In this document: piece by piece, positions 46,847 through 56,317 of the stretch
Numbering within the stretch: position 1 is the first letter of the stretch
Layout: each line of letters begins with the position of its first letter
Source of the DNA: RHKX01 sp963823275
GTDB taxonomy: Bacteria > Actinomycetota > Thermoleophilia > Solirubrobacterales > 70-9
DNA: 64,000 nucleotides
Direction of reading: 5' to 3'
Assembly: GCA_963823275.1 (NCBI GenBank)
Contig: CAWGKW010000002.1
Span: 1,116,001-1,180,000, forward strand
Notes under the pieces: model-generated
The model's input: only the letters and a program-made list of their open reading frames with translations
Databases searched by the model: none
Told to the model about the DNA's origin: nothing
Program-made: the position numbers and the translations under genes

Positions 46847-48513
46847 GCGCGACCAGGGAGATGCTGAGACGCGATACGGCATTCGACCGCTGGGGCGAGG
46901 AAGGCATGACGCCGGAGCTCGGGGCTGATGCCCGGACGATGCTGAATGAGCGCATCGGCTCCGGCGAGGGCCTCGCCCGCGTGCCGCTGGAGTCGGTGGA
47001 GGTCGAAGCGGCCGCCCCGTTGCCAGAGTCGGTCGTGGCCGCGGCCGGGGGTGCGGCGGCGGTGAGCGCGAGCGACGAGGATCGGATCCGCCATGCCGCC
47101 GGCAAGGGCTATCCCGACCTGATCCGGATGCGGGCCGGGCGAATCGGCCGGGCGCCCGATGCCGTGCTCGCGCCGCCCGATTCCCGGTCGGTCGCGGCTG
47201 TGCTCGCGGCCTGCGCGCAGGAGCGGATCGCGGTTGTGCCGTTCGGTGGGGGGACGAGCGTCGTTGGTGGGGTCGACCCGGAGCGGGGTGAGTTCGAACG
47301 GCTCGTCTCGCTGGATCTGGCCGCGCTTCGCGGCGTCTCGGTCGACCCGATCTCGATGACGGCCCGGTTGGGTCCCGGGCTGCGTGGCCCCGAGGCCGAG
47401 GCTGCCCTGAACGCCGAGGGCTTCACCCTCGGGCACTTCCCGCAGTCCTATCGCTACGCGACGATCGGCGGATTCGCCGCGACCCGCTCGGCGGGCCAGG
47501 CCTCGACCGGCTACGGGCGATTTGACGCGGTTGCAACGGCGATCGAGCTCACCACTCCGGTCGGCGTCATGAAGACTCTCTCGACGCCTCATACGGCGGC
47601 TGGGCCCTCCCTGCGGGAGCTCGCTCTCGGCTCCGAGGGAATCTTCGGGGTGATCACCGAGGTCGGCGTCCGGATCAGGCCGAATCCCGAGCGCAGGGTC
47701 TACGAGGGTTGGTTCGCGCCGAGCTTCGAGACGGGAACGACGATCATCCGCAGCCTCGCCCAGGAGGGAGCGCTGCCGGATCTGATTCGTCTATCCGATC
47801 GGGACGAGACGGAGGTGTCGCTCGCGCTCTCCGGTCTGGCCGGGCTCAAACGAGCCGGGCTCGAGGCGTACCTGAGGCTGAGGGGGCGAACCGAGGGGTG
47901 CATCCTGATCGTCGGCTGGGAGGGCGAGCGGGAGAGCGTCGAGCGCCGTCGTGAGCTCTCCCGGCGCCTGCTTCGCAAGGGTGGGGCGGTCACGCTCGGG
48001 GCCTCACCCGGCAGCTCTTGGGAGCAGGGGCGATACGACGGTCCGTACCTACGTGACGCGCTCATCGATCAGGGGATCCTGGTCGAGACGCTCGAGACCT
48101 CACACACCCACTCCCGCCTCGGCGAGCTCTACGCGACTGTCCGAAAGGCCCTTCACGAGACCATCGGTGGGGAGGGTGGCGGTTCGGGAATCGTCATGTG
48201 TCACGTCTCGCACGCCTACCGGGACGGAGCATCCCTCTACTTCACGTTCCTGACTCCGGCTCGCAGCGGGTCGGAGATCGAGCAATGGGCGGCGTTGAAG
48301 GCCGCTGCCTGCAGTGCGATAGTCGCGACCGGCGGCACGATCACCCATCACCACGCCGTGGGGCGGGATCACGCTCCCTACATGCGGTCGGAGATCGGCG
48401 AGCTCGGGATCGAGGCTCTGCTCGGAGTCAAGTCCCGTCTCGACCCGGCCGGGATCATGAACCCCGGCAAACTGGTGGGGTTCAGCCCCCCTGCTGGCCC
48501 TGGGTCCGCTTGA
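46843..48513 (+). CDS. FAD-binding oxidase, alkyldihydroxyacetonephosphate-synthase-like
   Basis: A 556-residue VAO-type flavoprotein. The FAD domain has VVPFGGGTSVVGG (about residue 136), followed by LGHFPQSYRYATIGGFAATRSAGQASTGYGRFD, the hallmark stretch of AGPS-type proteins, and LALGSEGIFGVITEV. A late cap/C-terminal part includes GTITHHHAVGRDHAPYM with the His-rich catalytic loop, and ends in GIMNPGKL. AGPS swaps the acyl chain of acyl-DHAP for an alkyl chain to make ether lipids, and bacterial relatives include lactate- and glycolate-like oxidases, so the reaction is uncertain. GTG 46843 overlaps the SRPBCC stop. Its 3' end overlaps the convergent gene by 32 bases. Confidence 0.86.
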   Translation: MSATREMLRRDTAFDRWGEEGMTPELGADARTMLNERIGSGEGLARVPLESVEVEAAAPLPESVVAAAGGAAAVSASDEDRIRHAAGKGYPDLIRMRAGRIGRAPDAVLAPPDSRSVAAVLAACAQERIAVVPFGGGTSVVGGVDPERGEFERLVSLDLAALRGVSVDPISMTARLGPGLRGPEAEAALNAEGFTLGHFPQSYRYATIGGFAATRSAGQASTGYGRFDAVATAIELTTPVGVMKTLSTPHTAAGPSLRELALGSEGIFGVITEVGVRIRPNPERRVYEGWFAPSFETGTTIIRSLAQEGALPDLIRLSDRDETEVSLALSGLAGLKRAGLEAYLRLRGRTEGCILIVGWEGERESVERRRELSRRLLRKGGAVTLGASPGSSWEQGRYDGPYLRDALIDQGILVETLETSHTHSRLGELYATVRKALHETIGGEGGGSGIVMCHVSHAYRDGASLYFTFLTPARSGSEIEQWAALKAAACSAIVATGGTITHHHAVGRDHAPYMRSEIGELGIEALLGVKSRLDPAGIMNPGKLVGFSPPAGPGSA

Positions 48514-49504
48514 CCAGGGGAATGTCGCCTGATGCGAGCTCGATTCCCACGAACGGCAGGATCGGGACCTTCTGCTCCGCCGCCTGCCTGATCTTCGCCT
48601 GAAGCTTGGCGACCGACGTCTGGGAGATGCGGACCGACTGTGCCTGGTTGCCGACGGCGACGGCGATCGGGGTGGGCACGACGAGCCTGCTCGAGAACCC
48701 TCCGTTCTCGTCGGGCTGGAGGCTGTCGATGGGATAGCCGGCGCTGTCGCCGACCATCAGCCAGACGAGATAGGACTGACCGTCGACCAGCCCCGGATCG
48801 AGGCCCTGAACGTCGAGATCGACGTAGAGCTGCTGGTCGGAGGCGAGGCCGAACACCGCCTGACCGGCGACGCCGCTTCCGGATGTCGGCTTCAGGGGAA
48901 CCGTGGTGATGTTGTCGTCGGCTGCCACGGTGCCGTCGCCGGTGGTCGACGCCGCCGGCGGCGATGAGGAGCTCGAATCGTCCTCCCCACCGGAGAAGAC
49001 TCCCGCAATCGCCAGGATCGCGAAGACCAGGATCAGCCCGAGTGCGACGAGCGCGGCGATCAACTTGGTCTGCCCGCTCCGGCCGTCGCCACCGGCTTCG
49101 GAAGCGGCGGGCCGCGGAACCGGCGTTGCGGATGATTCGCTCGAGTCCGGGAGCGCAGCGCGACGGCGCTTGCCGCGAGGCTCGGGCAGCTTCGGCTGCT
49201 TGGCGCCCGGAGCGATCTCGCCCAGCCCCTCCTGGATGCGACGCGCGAGATCGAGGGATTCGGGGTCTCCCTGGAGGAAGCGGACTGCATCCGCCCGTCC
49301 GATCGGATCGGCCTGGCCGAGCAGGAAATCGGTCAGGGCGACATCGGAATCCGGGTCGGCGCCGCCGATCTCCGAAAGCGCCGTCCGCGCCCGGCCTCGA
49401 ACCTCGTCGGCCGGCACGTCCAGCAGGCCGGAAATGTCCTCGTAGCTCTGCCCGCGCTCACAGAGGAGTTGGAGGAGTGCCCGTTGATCGCCTTGCAATG
49501 GCAT
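48482..49504 (-). CDS. HTH-transmembrane-RskA-like protein, possible anti-sigma-type membrane regulator
   Basis: A 340-residue single-pass membrane protein. The N-terminus (LLQLLCERGQSYEDISGLLDVPADEVRGRARTALSEI, about residues 10-46) resembles a sigma-70 region 4 helix-turn-helix. A cytoplasmic linker, one membrane helix (LIAALVALGLILVFAILAIAGVF, about 146-170) and a Ser/acidic linker follow. The outer domain (about 200-330) resembles the RskA-type anti-sigma C-terminal domain (LYVDLDVQGLDPGL..SYLVWLMVGD). An HTH in place of the usual zinc-anti-sigma domain is unusual. ATG 49504 lies 6 bases after TAGGCT. It is divergent from the thioesterase. Confidence 0.75.
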   Translation of the reverse strand: MPLQGDQRALLQLLCERGQSYEDISGLLDVPADEVRGRARTALSEIGGADPDSDVALTDFLLGQADPIGRADAVRFLQGDPESLDLARRIQEGLGEIAPGAKQPKLPEPRGKRRRAALPDSSESSATPVPRPAASEAGGDGRSGQTKLIAALVALGLILVFAILAIAGVFSGGEDDSSSSSPPAASTTGDGTVAADDNITTVPLKPTSGSGVAGQAVFGLASDQQLYVDLDVQGLDPGLVDGQSYLVWLMVGDSAGYPIDSLQPDENGGFSSRLVVPTPIAVAVGNQAQSVRISQTSVAKLQAKIRQAAEQKVPILPFVGIELASGDIPLVKRTQGQQGG

Positions 49505-49588
49505 CGCGAAAGCCTATGCAACCCGGGCGGCGGCCGCCGCAGCTGCTGCGCGCGGGCCGTCGCCGGGGCCGTCATCTAGGCTCCGCCG

Positions 49589-49999
49589 ATGTCTGCCGGC
49601 CCCGAACCCGTCCCCGAGGGATCGCTCGCCCAGGTCCTCGGCATCGAGGGCTTCGAGTTCGACGGCCAGACGATCGCGACGGCCCGCATGTTGGTCCACG
49701 ACGGCGTCAGACAGCCGCTGGGGGTGGTCCACGGCGGCGCCTATGCGGCGCTGGCGGAATCGCTCAGCTCGCGGGCCACCTTTCAGGCCGTGGCTCCGCA
49801 GATGACGGCGCTGGGGCAGGCGAACGAGTCGATCTTCCTGCGGCCGGTCTTCGCCGGCACGATCCACGCCCGCGCCCGGGCTCTGCACCGGGGGCGGACG
49901 AGCTGGGTCTGGGACGTGGAGATGACCGACGACGAGGGACGCCTCTGCGCGACCTCCCGCCTGATCATCGCCGTCCGGCCGATGCCGGATCCCCGCTGA
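49589..49999 (+). CDS. PaaI-family hotdog thioesterase
   Basis: A 136-residue hotdog-fold acyl-CoA thioesterase. GVVHGGAYAALAESLSSRAT (about residues 46-65) is the HGG motif on the central helix with its catalytic Glu/Asp equivalent, and GQANESIFLRPVFAGTIHARARALHRGRTSWVWDVEM forms the strands. Such enzymes hydrolyse aromatic or short acyl-CoA esters; menaquinone-route DHNA-CoA thioesterase is one possibility. ATG 49589 follows a TAGGCT box by 6 bases, so the transcript is probably leaderless. It is convergent with nadE, with 34 bases between stops. Confidence 0.86.
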   Translation: MSAGPEPVPEGSLAQVLGIEGFEFDGQTIATARMLVHDGVRQPLGVVHGGAYAALAESLSSRATFQAVAPQMTALGQANESIFLRPVFAGTIHARARALHRGRTSWVWDVEMTDDEGRLCATSRLIIAVRPMPDPR

Positions 50000-50033
50000 C
50001 GCTCTCGTTGGGCGCCCGCCGAGGGGCGTTCAC

Positions 50034-51728
50034 CTACCCTCGGAAGAGGTTCGTGATCGGTAGGCGTCGATCCCGGCCGAACGCCTTCGTCGTGATCTTC
50101 ACCCCCGGCGGGGCCTGACGACGCTTGTACTCGGCCCGATCGACCAGACCGGCCACGCGTAGAGCGTCGGCCTGATCGAGCCCGGCGGCGATCAGGTCGG
50201 CGCGACTTCCGTCACCCTCGATGTAGGCGGCGAGGGCAGGATCGAGGAGCTCGTAGGGGGGCAGTGAGTCGATGTCCTTCTGATCGGGGCGGAGCTCGGC
50301 GGAGGGGGGCCGTTGGATCGCGGAGGCTGGGATCAGCTCGTGCTCGGAACTGGCGTTGCGGTTGTTGACGAGCTCGTAGACGAGCAGCTTGGGGACATCC
50401 TTGATCACGGCGAAGCCGCCCGCCATGTCGCCGTAGAGAGTCGCGTAGCCGACCGACATCTCCGACTTGTTGCCGGTGCTGAGCGGCAGCCAGCCGAACT
50501 TGTTGGAGAGGGCCATCACCAGGGTGCCGCGGATCCGCGCCTGCAGGTTCTCCTCGGCGATCCCCGGCTCCGTCCCTTCGAAGTGAGGCTGCAGGAGGGC
50601 CTCGAAGGCCTCCATGACGGGGGCGATCGCGAACTCGATCGCTCGACAGTGGAGGTTGTCGGCGATCAGCCGGGCGTCGCTCTGCGTCTCGGAGCTGGAG
50701 TGTGGGGAGGGCATGATCACGCAGTTGACCCGGTCGGCCCCCAGCGCGTCGACCGCGATCAGCGCGACCAGGGCCGAGTCGATCCCACCGGAGAGCCCCA
50801 GCACCGCATGCTCGAAGCCGTTCTTGGACGCGTAGTCGCCCACTCCCGTCACCAGGGCGGCGTAGACCTCGTCGGCATCGGTCTTCAGCGCGGTGATCCG
50901 GGTGGGCAGCGCCGCTCGCTTCGGCGGATCGGTGCTGAGCTTCGCGGCCGTCGGTGCGGTCGCTCCCATGGGTGGGGTCCCGGGCTCGAGGTCGAGGTCA
51001 CAGAGCAGCATCTCCTCCTCGAACTGCGCGGCTCGGGCGATCGTCCTCCCGGCACCGTCGACGACGAAGCTGTGTCCATCGAAGACGAGCTCGTCCTGAC
51101 CGCCGACCATGTTGCAGAGTGCGATCGGGACCCCGTTCTCGCGGGCCCGCTCGGCCACCATCGCCTCGCGCTCCGGACCCTTCGCACGGTGGTAGGGAGA
51201 CGCCGAAGCGTTGACGATCAACCCGGCGCCGCTTGCGGCTTCGTCTGAGCTGGGCGGACCGGCCAGCCAGATGTCCTCGCAGATCGTCAGCCCGATCAGG
51301 ATTCCGTTGAGCTCGATCAGCTCGCCGACGGGCCCAGGATCGAAGTAGCGACGCTCGTCGAAGACGCCGTAATTGGGGAGGTGGACCTTGCGATACCGGG
51401 TCACGATCCGGCCCCCTGCGAGTACTGCAAGGCCGTTGTGAAGGGCGACGTCGCGAATCGGGCAGCCCACCATCGCGACGATCCCCTCGACCTGGAGGGC
51501 CAGAGCCTCCAGAGCCTCCTCGCAGGCGTCGAGGAAGTGTCGCTTCAACAACAGGTCCTCGGGCGGGTAGCCGCTGATCATCAGTTCCGGCAGGACGACG
51601 AGATCGGCCCCGGCGGTTCGCGCCCTGCCGATCGCCTCGGCTGCCAGCGCGGCGTTTGCGTCGATGTCGCCGACCGTAGGATTGAGCTGGGCCAGCGCCA
51701 GCCGAAGGTTGTCCCGCGCCTCGTGCAT
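50034..51728 (-). CDS. nadE: glutamine-dependent NAD+ synthetase
   Basis: A 564-residue two-domain enzyme. The N-terminal nitrilase-type glutaminase has DLVVLPELMISGYPPEDLL (Glu about 48), KVHLPNYGVFDE (Lys about 115) and LTICEDIWL (Cys about 149). The C-terminal synthetase carries the ATP-pyrophosphatase loop LGLSGGIDSALVALIAVDALG (about residue 303), then MPSPHSSSETQSDA and LPLSTGNKSEMSVGYATLYGDMAGGF. It amidates deamido-NAD to NAD using glutamine. The short length, compared with the 680-residue mycobacterial form, matches the smaller bacterial type. A GATAAT box 6 bases before ATG 51728 suggests a leaderless mRNA. Confidence 0.95.
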   Translation of the reverse strand: MHEARDNLRLALAQLNPTVGDIDANAALAAEAIGRARTAGADLVVLPELMISGYPPEDLLLKRHFLDACEEALEALALQVEGIVAMVGCPIRDVALHNGLAVLAGGRIVTRYRKVHLPNYGVFDERRYFDPGPVGELIELNGILIGLTICEDIWLAGPPSSDEAASGAGLIVNASASPYHRAKGPEREAMVAERARENGVPIALCNMVGGQDELVFDGHSFVVDGAGRTIARAAQFEEEMLLCDLDLEPGTPPMGATAPTAAKLSTDPPKRAALPTRITALKTDADEVYAALVTGVGDYASKNGFEHAVLGLSGGIDSALVALIAVDALGADRVNCVIMPSPHSSSETQSDARLIADNLHCRAIEFAIAPVMEAFEALLQPHFEGTEPGIAEENLQARIRGTLVMALSNKFGWLPLSTGNKSEMSVGYATLYGDMAGGFAVIKDVPKLLVYELVNNRNASSEHELIPASAIQRPPSAELRPDQKDIDSLPPYELLDPALAAYIEGDGSRADLIAAGLDQADALRVAGLVDRAEYKRRQAPPGVKITTKAFGRDRRLPITNLFRG

Positions 51729-51827
51729 CAGACGATTATCTCCCCATACCGCTACTGAGGGCGCCCACCGGGGTTATGGAGCCGTAGCCGCTGCTACCTT
51801 GCTCCGGCCAACCACGGAAGGAATCAA

Positions 51828-53288
51828 TTGCGCCGCCCCGTCCTCATGACCATCTTCATCGCCTGCGCGCTCGTCGCGGGCTCGGCTTCCACAGCCGCCG
51901 CCGGGTCCGCCCCGAGGGTCTCCGAGGCATCTGCCCTGCGGGCGCTGGAGAACGTTCGTGACGCGTTCGCGACCCCGCTCTCGGCCGGGACCGGTACGAG
52001 CGCCGGGAGCCGCGAGGCGACGATCGCCCTGCGCGACCTCGCGGTCGCGCTCCCCGCCCTGAGTGGCGCCGACAGGCGGCAGGCGCGAGCCTTTCTGAAC
52101 CGGCCGACCGACAAGAACGACAGGGGCTACTTCGGCAAGGAGGCGCCCGGCTCGCCGATCTGCGACACCCAGTTCTGCGTGCACTGGACCGACAAGGCCG
52201 CGAACGCGCCGGTCTCGAACGCGTTCCTGACCGAGGTCCTCAATGCGATGGCCCTGAGCTACGCGGTCGAGAACACCGCGCTGGGCTGGAAAAACGCGAA
52301 GTCCGACGGCACCAAGGGCTCCCGAAACGGCGTCGGCAAGGACGGCCAGGTCGACGTCTACATCACCGACCTCGGCAAGAACCTCTACGGCTACGCATCC
52401 ACCGATCCCGGCCAGAAGGGGGGCAAGCGGTACGCCTACCTCGTCCTCGACAACAACTACGTCGGTTTCCCGACCCCGCCGATCGAGTCGATGCAGGTGA
52501 CGGTCGCCCACGAGTACAACCACATCCTTCAGTTCAACTACGACGTCTTCCAGGACGTCTGGCTGTTCGAGGACACCGCCACCTGGGCGGAGGAGAAGGT
52601 CTACCCGGCGATCAACGACTACCTCAACTACCTCCCGGCGCTCGCGAAGAAGCCGCAGGTGCCGATGACGGGATCGAGCATCAAGATCTACGCGGAGGCG
52701 GTCTGGAATCACTGGCTCAGCTACAAGTTCGGCGACGACGTCGTTCGCAAAACCTGGGAGGTCTCGCCGTCGGAGAAGAGCTTCGCCGTCGACGCCTACA
52801 CCAAGGCGATCAGGAACGCCGGCGGGACGACGTTCGGCGAGGAGCTGGGGCAATTCTTCGCGGAGACGGCCGAGTGGCGATCGAGCTCGTCCTTCCCTGA
52901 CGCCGCCGTCTACCCGGACGTGAAGCGATCGGGCACGGTCGGCGCCAAGACGATCAAGGACGACTTCGACAACACCTCCTACCGCCTCTACGACGTGCAG
53001 CCGACCATGTCGCCGTCGGCCACCCTGAAGGTGAAGGCGGAGAAGGGCACTCGCAGCACGATCGCCCTCGTCGGCCGGGAGGGCGCCGAGCCCGGCATCC
53101 TGACCAGAGAGGTCGTCTATCTGCCCAAGGGCCGAAAGGGCCAGGTGACCCTCGATGATCCGGGTAAGTTCGACCGGATCACCGCGGTCGTCGCCAACGT
53201 CGACGGTCGCAGCAAGCGCTTCGACAAGAAGGGCCGCCGCGTCTATAAGTCGGACGGCTCCGGCTACAAGCTCAGCCTCGGCGGCTGA
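51828..53288 (+). CDS. secreted putative zinc metalloprotease (HEYNH motif)
   Basis: A 486-residue exported protein. TTG 51828 has GGAAGG upstream and begins a signal peptide (RRPVLMTIFIACALVAGSASTAAAG). The mature part contains VAHEYNHILQFNYD (HExxH, about residues 225-229) followed by LFEDTATWAEEKV, whose Glu could be the third zinc ligand. The order resembles the MXAN_6640 type of putative metalloproteases. The last 120 residues are Lys-rich and strand-forming (TLKVKAEKGTRSTIALVGREG), perhaps a wall- or substrate-binding domain. Proteolytic activity is inferred from the motif. It is divergent from nadE; a TACCTT box at 51795 may be its -10. Confidence 0.78.
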   Translation: MRRPVLMTIFIACALVAGSASTAAAGSAPRVSEASALRALENVRDAFATPLSAGTGTSAGSREATIALRDLAVALPALSGADRRQARAFLNRPTDKNDRGYFGKEAPGSPICDTQFCVHWTDKAANAPVSNAFLTEVLNAMALSYAVENTALGWKNAKSDGTKGSRNGVGKDGQVDVYITDLGKNLYGYASTDPGQKGGKRYAYLVLDNNYVGFPTPPIESMQVTVAHEYNHILQFNYDVFQDVWLFEDTATWAEEKVYPAINDYLNYLPALAKKPQVPMTGSSIKIYAEAVWNHWLSYKFGDDVVRKTWEVSPSEKSFAVDAYTKAIRNAGGTTFGEELGQFFAETAEWRSSSSFPDAAVYPDVKRSGTVGAKTIKDDFDNTSYRLYDVQPTMSPSATLKVKAEKGTRSTIALVGREGAEPGILTREVVYLPKGRKGQVTLDDPGKFDRITAVVANVDGRSKRFDKKGRRVYKSDGSGYKLSLGG

Positions 53289-53306
53289 GCCGGAGTCTGA
53301 GCGGGT

Positions 53307-55556
53307 TCAGGCGGGCTTCACGGCCACGGGGATGCCGTTGAGCACGGCATTGCCCGAGAGGGCGTCGACGAGCTGTTCATCGGCGAGCAGATTGGAGTTG
53401 ACCCCGGGCCGCTGCCCTGCGACCTCAAGCCTGGCCCCGTCGGCGTCATGACCCCAGCCGTGGGGAATCGAGACGACGCCCTCCATGATCGCGTCGGTCA
53501 CCTCCACCGGGACGACGAGATCGCCCGCCCGTGAGCTGACCGCCGCCTCACCGCCCTCGATCAGTCCGAGGCGCTCCGCGTCACGGGGGTTGACATGCAT
53601 CGTGCAGCGAGCCTTGCCGCGGACGAGATGGGGGAGGTTGTGCATCCAGGAGTTGTTCGAGCGCAGGTCCCGGCGCCCGATCAGGACGAACTCGTCGCGC
53701 TTGCGGGCGAGCGACTCCGCGAGCCGATCGAGGTCCCCCAGCAACGCCGGCGGGCAGAGTTCGACCCTGCCGCTGTCGGTGCGGAGCATCTCCGGCAGGC
53801 GAGGCTCGAGGGGCCCGAGATCGATGCCGTGGGGGTTCTGCTCGAGCAGGTCCAGCGAGAGGGCCGTCCCGTTTCCCCTGCCGGGGCGATCGCCGATCCC
53901 GGCACCGTAGGCGCCGCAGCGAAGCATCAGGTCGAGCACCCGGTCGGGCCCGCGGCGCTCGCCGAGGGTGGCGACGACGTCCTCGGGCTCCATCCCGAAC
54001 GCGGGGGAGCCCTCCGTGACCGTCTCCCGCCTGGCCATCTCGAGCGCGACCATGTCGTCGAGCGCGTCGACGTCGGCATTCGGGCCCGCTCCGGCGACCA
54101 GGCCCGTGAGCCGCAGCATCGTCCTCCACTCCGGCTCGATCGCCGGATCGGCGGGCAGGATGGGAGGACTGAAGTTGGCGATGTTGCGAACCGACAGCTG
54201 GTAGAAGGCGAGGTCGTAGTGCGATCGCTCCAGCGGGGAGCGGACGGGAAGGACGACGTCCGCCCTGGAGCTCGTCTCGTTCAGGTAGCAGTCGATCGAG
54301 ACCAGGAACTCCAGCGATTCGAAGGCCTCGCTCAACCTGCCCGAGTTCGGGGTCGAGAGCAGCGGGTTGCCGGCAACCGTCACCAGGGCCCTGATCCGAC
54401 CCTCTCCGGGCGTGGTGATCTCCTCCGCAAGACAGGCGACCGGAAGCTCCCCGAATGCCTCCTCCATCCCCCGTACGCGGGAACCCCATCGACCCATCTT
54501 GAAGCCGCGACCCCGGCCCTCTGCGCCGGTCGAGTTCGTCTGCCCCGCTGCGGCCAGCGGGAACATCACGCCGCCCGGGCGGTCGAGGTTGCCGGTGACG
54601 GTGTTGAGGACGTCGACCAGCCAGCTCGCAAGCGTTCCGAACTCCTGCGTCGTCGTCCCGATCCGCGCGTAGACGGCGGCGCTCGGGGCCGCCGCGAGGT
54701 CGCGGGCGATCCGGCGGATCTCCGGGGCGGCGATGCCGCAGACCGGGGCGACGGCCTCGGGTGAGAAGGGCGCGACGGCCTCGCCCAGAAGATCGACATC
54801 GGCGACGAACTCGACCACCTCGCCGAGATCGACGAGGTCCTCCTCAACCAACGTGTGGATCAGCGCGGCGAGAAAGTGGGCGTCGCGGCCCGGCCTGATC
54901 GGGTGGTGGGCGTCGGCGACCTCTGCGGTTCGGGTTCGGCGAGGGTCGATGACTACCACTCGGCCGCCGCGGTCGCGGATCGCCTTCAACCGGCCGCGAA
55001 AGTCGGGGGCGGTCATCAGGGACCCGTTGGAGGCAAGCGGATTGGCGCCGAGGATCAGCAGGTAGTCGGTCCGGTCGATGTCGGGGATCGGGATCGACAG
55101 CCCGGAGCCGAACATGAGTCCGCAGGAGATCTGCTTGGGGAGCTGGTCGACACTCGTCGCGCTGAAGATGTTGCGGGTCCCGATCGCCTTGATCATGGCC
55201 CGCAGGTAGATCGTCCCGTCCAGGGTGTGGGCGTTCGGGTTGCCGAGATAGACCGCCGTGGCGTTGCGATCGCCGGCCTCCCTGATCGGGGCCAGACGGG
55301 CCTCGATCTCCGCGAACGCCTCGTCCCAGCTCCCCGGGACGAGCTCACCGTCGCGGCGAATCATCGGTGTGGCCAGGCGGTCGGGGTCGGAATGGAGCTC
55401 ACCGATGCTGGCGCCCTTGGGACAGATGAAGCCCCGGCTGAAGACGTCGTCAGCATCGCCCCTGACCTTCATGACCTCGGTCCCTTCGAGTTCGATCTCC
55501 AGGCCGCAGGTCGCCTCGCACAGCGGGCAGGTGGCGTATTCCTTGACCCTCTCCAT
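53307..55556 (-). CDS. molybdopterin-dependent oxidoreductase (formate dehydrogenase/nitrate reductase superfamily)
   Basis: A 749-residue protein with a 4Fe-4S site at the N-terminus (CPLCEATC...FICPKG, four Cys, residues 9-47), followed by the bis-molybdopterin guanine dinucleotide domains: SWDEAFAEIEARL, LGANPLASNGSLM, VVIDPRRTRTAEVADAHHPIRPGRDAHFL. The C-terminal MopB-binding domain has RDLRSNNSWMHNLP and HGWGHDA. No electron-transfer subunit, Tat signal or chaperone gene is adjacent, so it is a soluble, stand-alone member. The Mo ligand appears to lie near QISCGLMFG but is uncertain, so the substrate cannot be assigned. Confidence 0.88.
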   Translation of the reverse strand: MERVKEYATCPLCEATCGLEIELEGTEVMKVRGDADDVFSRGFICPKGASIGELHSDPDRLATPMIRRDGELVPGSWDEAFAEIEARLAPIREAGDRNATAVYLGNPNAHTLDGTIYLRAMIKAIGTRNIFSATSVDQLPKQISCGLMFGSGLSIPIPDIDRTDYLLILGANPLASNGSLMTAPDFRGRLKAIRDRGGRVVVIDPRRTRTAEVADAHHPIRPGRDAHFLAALIHTLVEEDLVDLGEVVEFVADVDLLGEAVAPFSPEAVAPVCGIAAPEIRRIARDLAAAPSAAVYARIGTTTQEFGTLASWLVDVLNTVTGNLDRPGGVMFPLAAAGQTNSTGAEGRGRGFKMGRWGSRVRGMEEAFGELPVACLAEEITTPGEGRIRALVTVAGNPLLSTPNSGRLSEAFESLEFLVSIDCYLNETSSRADVVLPVRSPLERSHYDLAFYQLSVRNIANFSPPILPADPAIEPEWRTMLRLTGLVAGAGPNADVDALDDMVALEMARRETVTEGSPAFGMEPEDVVATLGERRGPDRVLDLMLRCGAYGAGIGDRPGRGNGTALSLDLLEQNPHGIDLGPLEPRLPEMLRTDSGRVELCPPALLGDLDRLAESLARKRDEFVLIGRRDLRSNNSWMHNLPHLVRGKARCTMHVNPRDAERLGLIEGGEAAVSSRAGDLVVPVEVTDAIMEGVVSIPHGWGHDADGARLEVAGQRPGVNSNLLADEQLVDALSGNAVLNGIPVAVKPA

Positions 55557-55621
55557 CACGATGTCGATCTTCGCACACCCGCGAGGCCGGACTCCAACGG
55601 CCCGGGGCGTGGAGCGCCGGG

Positions 55622-56317
55622 CTACCGCGAACGGCTGACGTTGGCGACGATCACGGCGAGGACGGTGACCAGGTACATCTGCCCGATCAGGGCCTCGGTC
55701 ACCGACATCGCCCGGCCGAAGTCGGTGGCGGCGCTGAAGTCCCCGTAGCCGGTGGTCGTGAGCGTCGCCATGCTGAAGTAGAGGAAATCGTTGGTCGTCC
55801 CGGGGATGTCGTTGTTGAAGAAGTTCTCGCCGCCGATGTCCTCGATGGCGCCGAAGAGGAATGCGAAGGCCATGCCCAACAGCAGGTAGAGGGAGAGGCC
55901 GCAGTAGATGGTCTGAACGGTGACCCGGCGGTCCTCGCGGAGCTCGCGGACGACCCCGGCCACGATGGCCATCGGCGTCAACAGGATCAGAACCAGCGTC
56001 AGTAGCCGTGGGGCGGCCGGGTGGATCTCGTCAAGACCGAACAGGGCCGCTGTGACGATCGCGATCAGCACGATCAGCGCCAGGGCCGCGACTCGGACGA
56101 TGTGCCGATGGAAGCCGGCGGCGCGCAGGGCGAGCAGGATCACCGACCCCTGCAGGATGATCGCGATCAAACGCGCTCCGTTGCCGGATGGTGCGGCGAG
56201 CTGAAAGATCGTCGCGACGACGATCGCCGCGAGCACCAGGCCGAAGCTGCGACGGGGCTCTGCCAGCTGCAACGCCTCGGGCAGTTGTCTGCCCCCAGGC
56301 ATTCGCAAGGTGCTCAT
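55622..56317 (-). CDS. potassium channel family protein (two-pore-helix Ion_trans_2 type)
   Basis: A 231-residue membrane protein with about six helices. The last two flank a pore loop with the K+ selectivity filter TTTGYGD (ATLTTTGYGDF, about residue 188). The four earlier helices form a small, uncharged sensor-like domain without the Arg ladder of voltage-gated channels. No cytoplasmic RCK domain is present. It should conduct K+ across the inner membrane. Its ATG overlaps the stop of the upstream peptidoglycan amidase by 3 bases, so the two are co-translated. Confidence 0.88.
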   Translation of the reverse strand: MSTLRMPGGRQLPEALQLAEPRRSFGLVLAAIVVATIFQLAAPSGNGARLIAIILQGSVILLALRAAGFHRHIVRVAALALIVLIAIVTAALFGLDEIHPAAPRLLTLVLILLTPMAIVAGVVRELREDRRVTVQTIYCGLSLYLLLGMAFAFLFGAIEDIGGENFFNNDIPGTTNDFLYFSMATLTTTGYGDFSAATDFGRAMSVTEALIGQMYLVTVLAVIVANVSRSR

